From Oscillospiraceae bacterium (GTDB lineage: Bacteria > Bacillota > Clostridia > Christensenellales > Aristaeellaceae), in assembly GCA_031269355.1 (NCBI GenBank), contig JAISZG010000034.1, positions 1 to 64,000 of the forward strand: a stretch of 64,000 nt of DNA, read 5' to 3'. The translations under genes and the position numbers were made by a program. The stretch's first letter is position 1; the number at the start of each line of letters is the position of its first letter. Shown piece after piece: positions 34,469-44,763 of the stretch. The notes under the pieces are model-generated. The model ran no database searches, had not been told where the DNA came from, and saw only the letters and a list, made by a program, of their open reading frames with translations.

Positions 34469-35310
34469 AACCTAAGGGACTCGGCCGCGGGTTGGATGCG
34501 CTGCTATCCGACGTTTCGGAAGAAAATTCAAATAATATTCGTGAAATTCCGCTTGGAGATATTGATCCGAACCGCGATCAGCCGCGCAAGCAATTCGAGC
34601 CGGAGGCTTTGCGCCAGCTAGCGGATTCGATAGCTCAGGCTGGCATAATACAGCCGATAATCGTGTGCCCGACCGATGGTCGGTATCAAATCGTCGCGGG
34701 CGAAAGGCGCTGGCGCGCCGCGAGATTGGCTGGACTAACGGTGATTCCCGCTATTATTCGCGAGGCGGATACGATTGGTCGGATGGAAATCGCGCTGATT
34801 GAGAATCTGCAGCGCGAGGACTTGAACCCGATGGAGGAAGCGCTCGCGATTCGCGCGCTTATGGATGAATGCGGATTGACGCAGGAGTCTGTCTCTCAGC
34901 GATTAGGGCGCAGCCGCTCCGCTATTGCCAATCAGCTGCGCTTGCTCACCCTACCCGCGCCGATTCAGGAATTGGTTGCTGGCGGGAAGCTATCCGCCGG
35001 GCACGCGAGAACGCTCGCCGCGCTGGATAATCGTACGCGGCAGATCGCGCTGGCTCAGCGCGCGATCGACGAGGGCTGGTCGGTTCGTATGCTTGAACAG
35101 GAACTATCAAAAAAGGAACAGCCTGCGCGAGTTGCGGTGAACAAAACGCCGCCGCCGGAGTTCGAACGCATCGCGTCGAATGCGCGAGAAACGTTTGGGC
35201 TGCGGGTGCAGGTGTCAGGCTCGCTAAAAAAAGGGCGTATCGTGTTGAGGTACGATCGCCCGGAAGAGCTGGAACATTTCTATTCGCTGTTGGAGGAGAT
35301 GCGCGGATGA
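34465..35310 (+). CDS. spo0J: Chromosome partitioning protein Spo0J/ParB
   Basis: A 281-residue ParB protein. The N terminus GLGRGLDALL contacts Soj, the CTPase region includes IVAGERRWRAARLAG and ENLQREDLNPMEEA, and the HTH is LTQESVSQRLGRSRSAIANQ. It loads at parS sites and slides along DNA. No parS sequence was found in this window. The ATG at 34465 after AAGGAGG overlaps the soj stop; the next gene overlaps by four bases. Confidence 0.95.
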   Translation: MKPKGLGRGLDALLSDVSEENSNNIREIPLGDIDPNRDQPRKQFEPEALRQLADSIAQAGIIQPIIVCPTDGRYQIVAGERRWRAARLAGLTVIPAIIREADTIGRMEIALIENLQREDLNPMEEALAIRALMDECGLTQESVSQRLGRSRSAIANQLRLLTLPAPIQELVAGGKLSAGHARTLAALDNRTRQIALAQRAIDEGWSVRMLEQELSKKEQPARVAVNKTPPPEFERIASNARETFGLRVQVSGSLKKGRIVLRYDRPEELEHFYSLLEEMRG

Positions 35311-36665
35311 ACGAATCTATTTCGGACGCATTTATCGGAACCGGTCTTGCGCCAGCCGAGATACTTGTGCCTCGCGCTGAAACGGATATTACTCGATGGG
35401 CGGTTGTCGCATGCGATCAGTTCACCGCGCAGCCAGAATATTGGAATAGCGCGGAAGAGTTCGTAGGCGACGCTCCGTCAACGCTGAAGATGATATTGCC
35501 GGAAGCGTTCCTGAAATTGGAACCCGGTTCGCCGGACGGTCTATCGGCGCTTACTTCCCGTCGCGTGGATAAAATTTACTCCGCGATGCGCGACGCGTTG
35601 AACTCAAATGTTTTCGCGCCGCCAGTACGGGGGCTTGTGTTAACGGAGCGATCTTTTATACCGGAGGGCGGTAAGCAGCGCGCAAAGCGCGTAGGCTTGC
35701 TAGCGGCGGTCGATTTGGAATCATACGACTTTTCACCGGGTTCAGATTCCGCGATCCGTGCGACGGAAGGGACGATTATTGAGCGGATTCCGCCGCGCGT
35801 AAGCATCCGCCGCGCCGCTGCGCTTGAAATTCCGCACGTCCTACTATTGATTCAAGATGCGGCGCGCTCCGTGATCGAACCTATTTATTCGATGCGAGAG
35901 AAACTTCGTTTGTTATACGACGCGCCTCTTATGCTGGGCGGAGGTTCGATTCGCGGATGGGCCGTCGAAGATCCCGCTATGCTGCAATCCTGTGGCGCAG
36001 CGCTTCGCGCGCTTCCGCTAACGGGCGGCGTGCGGGTAGCCGTCGGCGATGGAAATCACTCGTTGGCGGCAGCGCGCGCAATCTGGTTAGAAACGCGAGA
36101 ATTGTTATCAGATGAGCAGCGCGCAAATCATCCCGCGCGATACGCGCTTGCTGAAGTTTGCAATTTGTTTGACGACGGCATCGCATTTGAACCGATCCAC
36201 CGGATAGTATATGGAACAGCAGCGTCCGCGATTATGTTGGAATTCTTCGCGTGGCTTCGCGCGCGCGGAAGTAGACCGCAAGTCTCTATTAACGAAAAGA
36301 CCGATGGTCTGTGCGTGGGGGAGTGCTTGCAGGAATTGATATGCATAGGCGTAAACGGGTCATACACGCTAAAGATAGACAATCCGCCCGCTGCGCTGAC
36401 CGTAGGTACGCTCCAAAGTTTCCTTGATGATTTTACAGACCGACAGTCTAAACAGACCGAAGTCTATATTGATTATATCCACGGCGCGGACTCGCTGCGC
36501 AAGTTTGCCTCGGAACCAAACCGCGCGGGATTTCTGCTGCCGACGCTTGATAAGCGGTCGTTGTTTGCCGCGATTGTTAAGGACGGCGCGCTGCCGCGTA
36601 AAACGTTTTCGATGGGGAGCGCGCAGGAGAAACGATATTATCTTGAATGCAGGAAACTGCGCTGA
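35307..36665 (+). CDS. DUF1015 family protein
   Basis: A 452-residue cytoplasmic protein of the DUF1015 family, widespread in Clostridia and archaea and of unknown activity. The N-terminal VACDQFTAQPEYWN and the central VAVGDGNHSLAAARAIW stretch are the conserved regions; the GDGNHSLA motif looks like an active or binding site. It overlaps spo0J by four bases, so it is part of the soj-spo0J operon. In several relatives the family lies beside serine metabolism or parAB genes, which does not settle the role. Confidence 0.85.
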   Translation: MNESISDAFIGTGLAPAEILVPRAETDITRWAVVACDQFTAQPEYWNSAEEFVGDAPSTLKMILPEAFLKLEPGSPDGLSALTSRRVDKIYSAMRDALNSNVFAPPVRGLVLTERSFIPEGGKQRAKRVGLLAAVDLESYDFSPGSDSAIRATEGTIIERIPPRVSIRRAAALEIPHVLLLIQDAARSVIEPIYSMREKLRLLYDAPLMLGGGSIRGWAVEDPAMLQSCGAALRALPLTGGVRVAVGDGNHSLAAARAIWLETRELLSDEQRANHPARYALAEVCNLFDDGIAFEPIHRIVYGTAASAIMLEFFAWLRARGSRPQVSINEKTDGLCVGECLQELICIGVNGSYTLKIDNPPAALTVGTLQSFLDDFTDRQSKQTEVYIDYIHGADSLRKFASEPNRAGFLLPTLDKRSLFAAIVKDGALPRKTFSMGSAQEKRYYLECRKLR

Positions 36666-36718
36666 CGGAGAGGAAAACCCATGCGATATACGCGTTATGC
36701 GACGGGGGATATGATATC

Positions 36719-36934
36719 ATGATAAACGGCGGCGATTGGCGTATGTGCGTGCTGTGGGATCGCGTATGCATCGAATGCGGAGAATGCAACAATTGTGATC
36801 TTGATCCGGAAAAGATTTGTGACAACTGCATGAAATGCGTCGGTTCGACAAAATGCGAAGGCGCTATATATCGAGCGATTCGAATTGATGGCGTGCTGAC
36901 GGAAGACGAGCGGTTGGACGATGAGGAAATATAA
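36719..36934 (+). CDS. Small cysteine-rich protein, possible metal binder
   Basis: A 71-residue protein with nine cysteines in its first 45 residues, spaced as MCVLWDRVCIECGECNNC, then ICDNCMKCVGSTKC. The CxxC-CxxC spacing suggests zinc or iron-sulfur binding. The start at 36719 follows GGGGGATATGATATC, a modest site; an ATG at 36647 inside the preceding gene would give 95 residues. It lies between the DUF1015 gene and an MFS gene with which it overlaps by 14 bases, so it is in the same operon. No named family recognised. Confidence 0.65.
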   Translation: MINGGDWRMCVLWDRVCIECGECNNCDLDPEKICDNCMKCVGSTKCEGAIYRAIRIDGVLTEDERLDDEEI

Positions 36935-38210
36935 GATCAGAACAGATAAGCACAGGCGCGTTATGACGCGTCATCCGCTCCTGCAAACTCTTACGGAGCT
37001 TAGGGGCAATCCGCGCGCATGCGTGTTTACGGAACCTCTTTGGGGACTGTCGATGAACCTGTGCCTGCCATACGCGTCCGTTTATATGCTGTCGTTTGGA
37101 ATGGGCGACATACAGGTGGGAATAGTTGCGTCAATATATATGTTCTCACAAATGGTTTGTGCGTTCCTGTCCGGCATAATAGTGGATAAGCTGGGGCGGC
37201 GGCTAAGCACGTTCGTTTTTGATTTTTTTGCGTGGAGCTTGCCGTGCTTGATATGGGCGTCGAGCCAAGGGTTTTGGTTTTTTGCCGTAGCTGCTCTGTT
37301 CAACGGAATGATGAAGGTGACTACGGTTTCATGGGATTGCCTGCTGGTGGAGGACGCCCCGAAAGAAAAAATCACACAGATATATTCGTGGGTTATTATA
37401 TGCGGCAATCTTTCCGCTCTTTTTGCGCCGATCTCCTCAATACTTGTGGCGCGGATGACGTTGATACCCGCTATTCGCGTGCTGTATATCAACGCGTTTG
37501 TGGTGATGACCACAAAGTTGATTATACTATATAAATGTTCTACAGAGACCACGATAGGCCGCGCGAAACGCAAAGCGGCCAGCGGAAAATCGTGGAAGGA
37601 AATGATCATAGGATATTCAAGCGCGATGCGCAGCATTTTGACGTCGGCGGGCACACGGTTCGCAATAATTATCAGCATGCTGGTTGAGATTGTCGGAATG
37701 CTGAGCGTTACCTTTTGGCAGATAATCGCCTCGCGGCGCATTGGCGTGCCGGATACGCTTCTTCCAATATTTCCGATGGCGCGCAGCGTATTGTCCATTG
37801 TATTCTTCTTTACGATACTTGCGCGCATCCGTCAGTCAAATCTTCGTTGGCCGCTGTACGGCGGCTTTGTCAGCGCGATTCTTGGGTGCGCGCTGCTTAT
37901 CAGCGCTCCGGCGATAGGTTGGGCTGGGTATGCGGTGCTATCAATTTCGCTTATATTCGAATCGCTGGGCACGGCCGCGCTGAACACGCTGAGGGAATCG
38001 CTGGTCGCGATTTATGTGCCGCATGAGGAGCGCTCCGGGGTTATGGCGATTTTGCAAACAACCGTGATGCTGGTGAGCGTTCCATTTGGGTATATCGGGG
38101 GTTTGTTGAGTGATATATCGCGCGCGCTGCCGTTTGTGCTGAGCATCGCGCTGCTAAGCGTTGGAATACTGGCGACGACCGTGTTCTATCGTTCTGTTCG
38201 CGAATTATAG
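36921..38210 (+). CDS. Major facilitator superfamily transporter
   Basis: A 429-residue membrane protein with 12 predicted helices. The loop after helix 2 has GIIVDKLGRRLSTF, the MFS motif A variant (GxxxDxxGRR). No substrate-specific motif is recognised. It overlaps the Cys-rich gene and is the last gene of the soj operon by spacing. A later start (ATG at 36963) would remove a basic N-terminal tail and is possible. Confidence 0.8.
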   Translation: MRKYKIRTDKHRRVMTRHPLLQTLTELRGNPRACVFTEPLWGLSMNLCLPYASVYMLSFGMGDIQVGIVASIYMFSQMVCAFLSGIIVDKLGRRLSTFVFDFFAWSLPCLIWASSQGFWFFAVAALFNGMMKVTTVSWDCLLVEDAPKEKITQIYSWVIICGNLSALFAPISSILVARMTLIPAIRVLYINAFVVMTTKLIILYKCSTETTIGRAKRKAASGKSWKEMIIGYSSAMRSILTSAGTRFAIIISMLVEIVGMLSVTFWQIIASRRIGVPDTLLPIFPMARSVLSIVFFFTILARIRQSNLRWPLYGGFVSAILGCALLISAPAIGWAGYAVLSISLIFESLGTAALNTLRESLVAIYVPHEERSGVMAILQTTVMLVSVPFGYIGGLLSDISRALPFVLSIALLSVGILATTVFYRSVREL

Positions 38211-38264
38211 ATTAATACAAATTATTTAATAATATATTTATATATAATTATATTTGTCGCCACC

Positions 38265-39383
38265 TTATTGATCTTTTTTTTCGTCTTCCCGCAGTTTCAC
38301 CATTTGAGCGGCGCTGCGTCGGCGCTCTTCGTTCATGGCCGCATAGTGCCGACGCGTCGTGTTCACGTCCGAGTGTCCCAACACATCTGCGACAAGATAA
38401 ATATCGCCGCTTTCCCTGTACAATTGCGTACCGTACGTGCTGCGTAACTTGTGTGGTGAAACGCGCTTTAACGGCGCGGCCGCCTGCGCATATTTCTTGG
38501 TAAGGTTCTGCACCGCGCGCTGGGTGATTCTGCGCCGCTGAAGTGACAAGAACAGCGCCCGCTCGTGACCTTCCAACGTATTAATATCTTTTCGTTCAGC
38601 AATATATTTTTGAAGCGCGCTGGCGACTTCGTCTGAAAAATAAAGAATAGCTTGATCGCCGCCCTTTCGGGTAACACGAAACGCGTTTTCCTGGAAGTTC
38701 AAATCTTCCAAATTTAGCCCGACGCATTCGCTCACACGAATTCCTGTGCCAAGTAAAAGCGTTAATATCGCGCCGTCGCGAGCTGAAAGCGCGCCATGAT
38801 ATGAGAGCTGGCGCGATGTCAAAGATGCGCCGGATTCCGCAAGATTAAGCAATTTCGCCGTTTCATCCGGTTCAAGATGTACGATCGGTTTCTCGCGCAG
38901 TTTGGGAAGCGGAATTAGACTGGCGCGGTTTGCAGATATATAGTTGTGAATAAATAAATATTTAAAAAAAGAGCGTAGGGCAGACATCTTGCGCATTTTG
39001 CCCGGCGCGGCATTAGATCGAGGCGCTAAGACAGTCGACGATTCGGGATCGTCGCCCGTGCGCGAATATAGCGTCAAATATTGTTGAAAATGTTCAAGAT
39101 CGCGCGCGGTAATTAGGTCGATATGCGATGGTTCGATAGTATGAGTATCTAAGCCGCGGAAGGCGTCAAGCGCGTCTGACGCCCAGCGGAAGAATATTTT
39201 TAAATCATACGCGTATGCAAGGCGCGTGCGAACCGTCGCGGTGTCGGCGATGCCATCCAAAAAATCGCGTACGCAAGGCGGTAACTTCGCTTGCATATCG
39301 CGCAGACGAACTGCGGAAGTAAGCGCGGTTTGGTCGGCGAACGTTTGCTTCAACGTAGATATCTTCGTAGATTTCATCGGCAT
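38265..39383 (-). CDS. Tyrosine recombinase, XerC/XerD-like
   Basis: A 372-residue site-specific recombinase with an N-terminal SAM-like core-binding domain (about 30-165) and a catalytic domain holding the R-H-R-H-Y set: GTGIRVSECVGLNLEDL, SPHKLRSTYGTQLY, and LGHSDVNTTRRHYA with the Tyr nucleophile. The layout matches Clostridial chromosome-type recombinases near rnhA rather than phage integrases, and no phage genes or attachment sites surround it. The start at 39383 follows GAGGT. Role in dimer resolution is inferred. Confidence 0.85.
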   Translation of the reverse strand: MPMKSTKISTLKQTFADQTALTSAVRLRDMQAKLPPCVRDFLDGIADTATVRTRLAYAYDLKIFFRWASDALDAFRGLDTHTIEPSHIDLITARDLEHFQQYLTLYSRTGDDPESSTVLAPRSNAAPGKMRKMSALRSFFKYLFIHNYISANRASLIPLPKLREKPIVHLEPDETAKLLNLAESGASLTSRQLSYHGALSARDGAILTLLLGTGIRVSECVGLNLEDLNFQENAFRVTRKGGDQAILYFSDEVASALQKYIAERKDINTLEGHERALFLSLQRRRITQRAVQNLTKKYAQAAAPLKRVSPHKLRSTYGTQLYRESGDIYLVADVLGHSDVNTTRRHYAAMNEERRRSAAQMVKLREDEKKDQ

Positions 39384-39487
39384 GGTTAACCTCGTGCCTG
39401 GTCGATGGATTAGGTTTTCTACCTTCAACTATTCGTAAAAGATGTCTTTCGCGAATAGTTAGCCATATGCCCATGCTGCCAGATTTT

Positions 39488-39955
39488 TTATGGCCCACTC
39501 GACGCCGCGCTTTTATTTTTAGATCGATTATCCTTTATCGCGCCTGTCGCGAGCGCATCGCAGCGGTTATTTTCCTTATTATTCGCATGCCCGCGCACCT
39601 TGTGAAACGCCACCCTATGCGTATCGCACAAAGACAGCAGCGCCGCCCATAAATCCTGATTGAGCACCGGTTGTTTTGTGGATGTTTTCCATCCATTGCG
39701 CTTCCAGTTGTCCAGCCATTTTTTTGTAAACGCGTCCACAAGGTAGGACGAATCTGAATAGACGTCTACCTCGCAAGGCGTCTTTAGTTCAGAAAGCGCG
39801 GATATAACCGCTTGCATCTCCATGCGATTGTTTGTCGTTTCCGGTTCAAATCCGCTTATCTCTTTGCGATGATCGTCCGCGATCAAAACCGCGCCCCATC
39901 CGCCGGGGCCTGGATTGCCGGAGCACGCTCCGTCGGTATATACTATAACTTTCAT
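39488..39955 (-). CDS. rnhA: Ribonuclease HI
   Basis: A 155-residue RNase H that cuts RNA in RNA-DNA hybrids. The four acidic residues are present in [34 protein letters not shown] and NNRCDALA, and the KVRGHANN loop supplies the His. It begins five bases after the proC stop and has no visible Shine-Dalgarno site, so it is probably translated by coupling to proC. A longer start inside proC is less likely. Confidence 0.93.
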   Translation of the reverse strand: MKVIVYTDGACSGNPGPGGWGAVLIADDHRKEISGFEPETTNNRMEMQAVISALSELKTPCEVDVYSDSSYLVDAFTKKWLDNWKRNGWKTSTKQPVLNQDLWAALLSLCDTHRVAFHKVRGHANNKENNRCDALATGAIKDNRSKNKSAASSGP

Positions 39956-39960
39956 ATATT

Positions 39961-40761
39961 TTATTGCGCGTCGCGAAGGGCTTTTGCTTTTAGCGCGCAA
40001 ACGCTAACAGCGTCCATTACTGCGGCGCGAAATCCGCCTTTCTCCAGCGCGTATACAGCCTCAATCGTCGTACCGCCCGGCGAGCAAACTGAATCTTTCA
40101 GCGCGGCAGGGTTCCGCTCGGATTCTAATACCATTCGCCCCGCTCCTACTAGCGTTTGGGCGGCAAGTTCATACGCGAGCGCGCGCGGCAGTCCCATACG
40201 CACACCCGCGTCGGCCATCGCCTCAATCATAATAAACGCGTAGGCCGGACCGCTTCCGCTTACGCCGGTGACCGCCTCCATATCGTTTTCACCAACGAGA
40301 TACACGCGTCCAAGCGAGCTGAACAGATCGCTGGCCCACGCGAATGTTTTTTCATCGAGTGTGTGCGCGCGGCTGAACGCAATCACGCCCTCGCCTACCA
40401 ACGCGGGCGTGTTGGGCATAATGCGCGCGACCGCCGCGCCTGGAAGTTCGCGCAAAAGCGCGTCCGTCGTTAAGCCCGTTACTATCGATAATATGATCTT
40501 GCCTACCGCGCTCGCGCCTATATCGTCCAGCACGGCGTCGCTGATGTTTGGCTTTATAGCCAAGATAACCGCATTACACCCTCTGATCAAAGTTTTGTTA
40601 TCCGCAACTGCGGTAACGCCATACTCTGAGACCAACGCGTCTCGCTTCACCGCATCAGGATCGGATATCCAGATATCCGCAGAGCTAAGCTTATTTGATA
40701 TAATCCAATTCTTGAGCATCGCCTGCGCCATATTTCCAGCGCCGATGAAACCTACCTTCAT
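39961..40761 (-). CDS. proC: Pyrroline-5-carboxylate reductase
   Basis: A 266-residue NADPH-dependent enzyme making the last step of proline synthesis. The Rossmann start is [16 protein letters not shown], and the C-terminal dimer domain carries [20 protein letters not shown] and the [20 protein letters not shown] signature. It is the first gene of a pair with rnhA; a promoter-like sequence lies upstream on the minus strand. Confidence 0.95.
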   Translation of the reverse strand: MKVGFIGAGNMAQAMLKNWIISNKLSSADIWISDPDAVKRDALVSEYGVTAVADNKTLIRGCNAVILAIKPNISDAVLDDIGASAVGKIILSIVTGLTTDALLRELPGAAVARIMPNTPALVGEGVIAFSRAHTLDEKTFAWASDLFSSLGRVYLVGENDMEAVTGVSGSGPAYAFIMIEAMADAGVRMGLPRALAYELAAQTLVGAGRMVLESERNPAALKDSVCSPGGTTIEAVYALEKGGFRAAVMDAVSVCALKAKALRDAQ

Positions 40762-40842
40762 ATAAATTCGTTACTCCCTCACGCTAATATTTATATATTT
40801 AAAAATAATTGAATGTTTCCTCCAATGCCAAATCATATTGGT

Positions 40843-40871
40843 ATTTTATCATAAGAAGCTCAAATAAACAA
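40843..40871 (-). promoter_or_regulatory. Possible promoter of proC-rnhA
   Basis: On the minus strand TTGTTT (40871-40866) and TAAAAT (40848-40843) are 17 bases apart. Confidence 0.4.
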
Positions 40872-40967
40872 TCTGCGATGGGTATATAGACGGCTGATAA
40901 ATACTGTCGTTGTGTTGTTGATTTCCAATAAATCAATTTCTTAACACTGGACGATATTACTTTACAA

Positions 40968-40976
40968 TGTTATACT
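40968..40976 (+). promoter_or_regulatory. Extended -10 promoter of ftsH
   Basis: TGTTATACT is a TGn extended -10 element about 50 bases before the ftsH start; no good -35 box. Confidence 0.4.
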
Positions 40977-41026
40977 TTATATGCACAATCATATGAACTT
41001 TTCTGTGCGGAAAGATGGGGACGCGC

Positions 41027-42742
41027 ATGGCAAGAACCGGACGGATGATCGCGAGCGCGATTCTGATAGTTTTACTGACCGCAGGCGTGTGGGTGATGCT
41101 GCGGCAGCCGCCTTGGCGCACATACCCGGCTTTTCAGCAAGAATTGCAGGCGGGTCAAATAGCGGAGGCTACGATATCAGGCGATTCTGTGATATACACG
41201 ACGCGCGGCGGCGAGCGATTCAGAACGGACGCGCCTTCTACGGAATCTTTCCGCGAGAGGCTTATGCTTGCGGGAGTGCGGGTACACAGTTCGGAGGTAC
41301 AGCCGCTTGCGCTTCTTGCTATTGCACTTGGAATCGCAGGCGGAGTGATACTGTACAGCCGTACAAGCGGGAAGCATCGTTCCGCAAAAGGAATGGTTAT
41401 AGGCGAACAAATTCCGGAAACGCGCTTTTGCGATGTCGCCGCGCAGGAAGAGGCGATAGACAACCTGCGCGGGCTGGTAGAATTTATAAAAGATCCTGAA
41501 AAATACGAACGCTTTGGCGCGCGCATACCGCGCGGCATGCTGCTTTACGGCCCGCCGGGCACTGGGAAGACACTTCTCGCACGAGCGCTGGCCGGGGAAG
41601 CCGGCGTGCCGTTTTTTAATGTATGCGGTTCTGACTTCGTGCAGATGTACGTGGGCGTAGGCGCAAGCAGGGTTCGGGAGGTGTTCAGGCGAGTGCGCGG
41701 CGCAGGCAAGGCCGTGCTGTTTATCGACGAGATAGACGCGCTAGGGCGGCGCCGCGATAATCATAACGGAAACGAAGAACGGGAGCAGACGCTAAACGCC
41801 CTACTAACTGAGATGAGCGGGTTCAGGGGGGATCAAGGGATCGTCGTTTTGGCGGCCACAAACCGCCCTGACATGCTCGACGAGGCGCTGCTAAGGCCGG
41901 GGCGCTTTGACCGTCAAGCGGAGGTTGGACTGCCTTCCTGCGCGCAGCGTCTCAAAATACTGCAAGTGCACGCGCGGAATAAACCATTATCAAAGGATAT
42001 TGATTTGGAACGGCTGGCGTATAACTCCGTATATTTCAGCGGCGCAAAATTAGAAAGTTTGCTTAACGAAGCTGCAATACGAGCTGCGCGGCGAAATGCG
42101 GCTTCTATCGAACCGATGGATGTGGAGCAATCGTTCGAAACAGTTATGGTTGGAGAACAAAAGCAGGATCGAAGCGGCATCAGCGCTCACGAGCGGGAGA
42201 TAACAGCGTATCATGAAGCGGGTCACGCATTGGCGACATATAAACTTCTGCCTGACAGCAAGCTGACGCGGCTGTCTATTATCCCTTCCACGCGAGGCAT
42301 GGCGGGTTACAGCATGGCGGTTCAACCGGATAAGATGTTCCAGACGCGCGCGGAGTTGGAGGCGCATGTGGCTATAGCGCTGGCGGGACGCGCGGCGGAG
42401 GAACTCGCGTTTGGCGCTAGGCAGGTGACGACCGGCGCGTCGAACGACTTAGCGCGAGCGACGGAAATGTGCGTACGCATGACGGTCGAATGGGGAATGG
42501 ACGAGGAAATCGGGCTGCCGGTTCGCCGGGTGCTTGGGCAATATGGCATCAACGCGGGCAGCGAGGCGGCAAGGGTAAAAACAAATATGGATTTGCTGTA
42601 CCGCGTAACGCTTAAACTTCTTGAAAATGAGCGTGACACATTAATCAAGCTGGCAAGCGCGCTTCTGGAAGAAGAACTGCTGACGGAAGATAGGCTGCGG
42701 GAAATATTCTCTGCGGTCGAGGAATCGGAAGCGGCAGGATAA
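41027..42742 (+). CDS. ftsH: FtsH-family membrane AAA+ metalloprotease
   Basis: A 571-residue processive protease for membrane and short-lived proteins. A helix at about 7-24 and another near 96-112 flank a short extracellular domain. The AAA module has Walker A GPPGTGKT near 175, Walker [12 protein letters not shown] near 230 and the arginine finger segment RPGRFDRQ. The zinc site is HEAGH (His396) with the downstream Asp in [12 protein letters not shown]. It is shorter than usual (about 610-650) because the C-terminal tail after the protease is brief. GGGGA precedes the ATG at 41027; an ATG four codons earlier is possible. Confidence 0.93.
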   Translation: MARTGRMIASAILIVLLTAGVWVMLRQPPWRTYPAFQQELQAGQIAEATISGDSVIYTTRGGERFRTDAPSTESFRERLMLAGVRVHSSEVQPLALLAIALGIAGGVILYSRTSGKHRSAKGMVIGEQIPETRFCDVAAQEEAIDNLRGLVEFIKDPEKYERFGARIPRGMLLYGPPGTGKTLLARALAGEAGVPFFNVCGSDFVQMYVGVGASRVREVFRRVRGAGKAVLFIDEIDALGRRRDNHNGNEEREQTLNALLTEMSGFRGDQGIVVLAATNRPDMLDEALLRPGRFDRQAEVGLPSCAQRLKILQVHARNKPLSKDIDLERLAYNSVYFSGAKLESLLNEAAIRAARRNAASIEPMDVEQSFETVMVGEQKQDRSGISAHEREITAYHEAGHALATYKLLPDSKLTRLSIIPSTRGMAGYSMAVQPDKMFQTRAELEAHVAIALAGRAAEELAFGARQVTTGASNDLARATEMCVRMTVEWGMDEEIGLPVRRVLGQYGINAGSEAARVKTNMDLLYRVTLKLLENERDTLIKLASALLEEELLTEDRLREIFSAVEESEAAG

Positions 42743-42831
42743 TACGGAAGAGCTGCGATTGCTTGAATCACAAAGCCGCGCAGTATGGTCGAATTATTAT
42801 TAAATATATTTCTATTTATATAACGATATAG

Positions 42832-42860
42832 TTGATTAAAGCCGCTCTTTGATATATACT
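42832..42860 (+). promoter_or_regulatory. Promoter of the MFS exporter
   Basis: TTGATT at 42832-42837 and TATACT at 42855-42860 are 17 bases apart. The expected start of transcription near 42867 argues against translation from the TTG at 42877. Confidence 0.65.
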
Positions 42861-42954
42861 TAACCGCATATTTTATTTGAGTCGGCAATCGCTTGCCGTT
42901 CTGCAATATGCGGCGGCAATGGCAGCGTCGGCATCGGAGAAGGAAGCAAATAGG

Positions 42955-44235
42955 TTGGAAGATAATAAAAGGATCTCCGTGTGGACGCGAACGGTCGTTC
43001 TGTTTTTGTTAAGTCAAACAGTCACGCTGTTTGGATCGGCGCTTGTGCAATACGCGATTGGTTGGCATATCACGCTAACGACACAGCGCGGAAGCATGAT
43101 AACGATCGCGGCGCTTTGTGGTTTCCTGCCGCAGGTCGTCGTCTCGTTTTTTGCGGGCGTATGGGCGGATCGCTTTAACAGAAAGCGGCTGATTCTTATT
43201 GCGGATGGTATGATCGCCGTTGCAACGCTTGCGCTGATTATTGTTTCTAAAGGCGAAGAGCCGTCTTTATGGCTTCTCTTTGTCATATCTGGTATCCGCT
43301 CATTCGGAACAGGCATACAAATGCCGGCGGTCAGTGCGTTTTTGCCAGATATTGTTCGGCAGGATCAGCTTCTGCGAGTCAACGGAATAAATGCGGCGAT
43401 GCAAAGCGGAATAATGCTGCTCGCACCTGCGGCCGCCGGAGGCTTATATGGAGTTTTAGGTATAAATTCTATTTTCTGGGTCGACGTGCTGACCGCCGCA
43501 ATCGGCATGAGCCTCCTAAGCATGCTTCGCGCAGAGGACGGAAAGCGCGCCAAGCTTGAGCCTACAAGCTTTACAGGAGAACTTGCCGCAGGTTTTCATT
43601 ATGTGATTGAACATATATGGCTGCAACAGTTTTTTACGTTTGTGCTGCTATATATGGCGCTCATCGCGCCTGCGTCGATGCTCACGCCGCTTATGGTCGC
43701 GCGCAGCTTTGGCGACGAACCGTGGAGGTTGGTCGTGCATGAAATGGTGTTCGCAGCGGGAACGATTGGCGGCGGTTTAATTATAGGATTTTTTACTGGG
43801 AAATTCCGCAATACAATGCATGCGATACTTGCGGGCAGCGTGGGATTTGGCGTCGCGACGCTTATCATGGGCTTTTCTCCCAATTTTATTTTTTACCTTG
43901 CGCTCATGATCCCGCTGGGTATCTCACTACCATTCGTTAATACAGGCATAGCTACGCTTCTTCAGACCCGTGTCGATCCTAATTATTTAGGCCGGGTGTT
44001 CGCTTTGCTCACCAGCATCACGTCAGGTGTAATGCCGTTGTCTATGATGATTTACGGACCGCTAGCGGACGCAGTCAGCGTCGAAAGCCTTCTTATTATT
44101 TCTGGCGCGTGCATGGTAGGGGCAGCGCTGGCTACGCTTCGCCGAAGAGAACTGCGCCAAATTGCGGAGCCAATTCCCTCGGAAAATGCGCCCGCGCTGC
44201 CGGATGAAAATAACAGCGTCCAGGAAGTTGATTGA
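42955..44235 (+). CDS. MFS efflux transporter (MFS_3 / EntS-MefA type)
   Basis: A 426-residue protein with 12 predicted helices, of the branch that includes macrolide (Mef) and enterobactin exporters. The helix 2-3 loop reads FAGVWADRFNRKRLILIADG, the motif A of this branch, followed by helices near 100-160 with GIRSFGTGIQMPAVSAFLPD. I place the start at a TTG at 42955 with AAGGAA upstream; an ATG at 42919 would add 12 residues and has no clear binding site. Substrate unknown; drug export is possible. Confidence 0.8.
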   Translation: MEDNKRISVWTRTVVLFLLSQTVTLFGSALVQYAIGWHITLTTQRGSMITIAALCGFLPQVVVSFFAGVWADRFNRKRLILIADGMIAVATLALIIVSKGEEPSLWLLFVISGIRSFGTGIQMPAVSAFLPDIVRQDQLLRVNGINAAMQSGIMLLAPAAAGGLYGVLGINSIFWVDVLTAAIGMSLLSMLRAEDGKRAKLEPTSFTGELAAGFHYVIEHIWLQQFFTFVLLYMALIAPASMLTPLMVARSFGDEPWRLVVHEMVFAAGTIGGGLIIGFFTGKFRNTMHAILAGSVGFGVATLIMGFSPNFIFYLALMIPLGISLPFVNTGIATLLQTRVDPNYLGRVFALLTSITSGVMPLSMMIYGPLADAVSVESLLIISGACMVGAALATLRRRELRQIAEPIPSENAPALPDENNSVQEVD

Positions 44236-44238
44236 AAA

Positions 44239-44294
44239 GAGCGTACCCGCGCCTGCGGCGGGCGAATAATTGTCGCCGCAGCTTACGCTCTCTA
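44239..44294. terminator. Hairpin after the MFS exporter
   Basis: A branched stem: GAGCGTA with TACGCTC outside, CTGCGGCG with CGCCGCAG inside. It starts three bases after the stop codon; on the minus strand it is followed by TTTTC, so it may act in either direction. Confidence 0.6.
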
Positions 44295-44619
44295 ACGTGG
44301 GCGGAACGCTGGAGGCCGCATGCCCTCTGGAATAGGTGATCGTATGGGTTACCCGCCGCCAGCGCGCGGCTCGGGCTGCGTATCCCCGCCGTTGCTGTGG
44401 AAATTGACCGTACGCTGTATTTCCTGGAATCGCGCATATACGACCGTATCTGCAGCCATCGCGCTTGCCTCGGTGAACTGCGTGCCGCCGGTCGGCTAGG
44501 GCATGTCAAATTATTGACAAGCAGCGGGGCGCGGGCGGTATTTATCATCGAGCAATATTTATGGCCAGCCCTCCCCCACGCCGCTTCCCTGCGAATTTCT
44601 ACGTTGAATCAAAAAGGGA
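44295..44619. other. Intergenic, no gene supported
   Basis: Overlapping short frames on both strands have no ribosome binding sites. The GC-rich stretch at 44300-44400 may be a degraded repeat. Confidence 0.35.
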
Positions 44620-44654
44620 AATAGGCATCGAACAGATTTTGTTCGATGCCTATT
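44620..44654 (-). terminator. Terminator of glyS
   Basis: A perfect 15-bp inverted repeat, AATAGGCATCGAACA with TGTTCGATGCCTATT, and a five-base loop. On the minus strand it is followed by TCCCTTTTTG, 110 bases after the glyS stop. Confidence 0.75.
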
Positions 44655-44763
44655 CTTCAAATTAATCTCCGTAGTCCCAATGTATCCTTACAAATAGTAC
44701 GCCACCGGGCATGTCACTTCATCGAATGATAATTAATAACGATGATTGGTCAGAACTATAAAA

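Noticed and set aside
33622-35310. parS sites near soj-spo0J
   Set aside because: I looked for TGTTTCACGTGAAACA and close variants in the window and saw none.
38265-39383. Tyrosine recombinase as a phage or ICE integrase
   Set aside because: No phage, conjugation or tRNA genes and no direct repeats that would be attachment sites lie nearby; the sequence is nearer to XerC/XerD-type chromosome enzymes.
39205-39498. Minus-strand frame of 97 codons overlapping the recombinase start
   Set aside because: It overlaps a well-supported gene in another frame and lacks a binding site, although its first 30 residues are not implausible.
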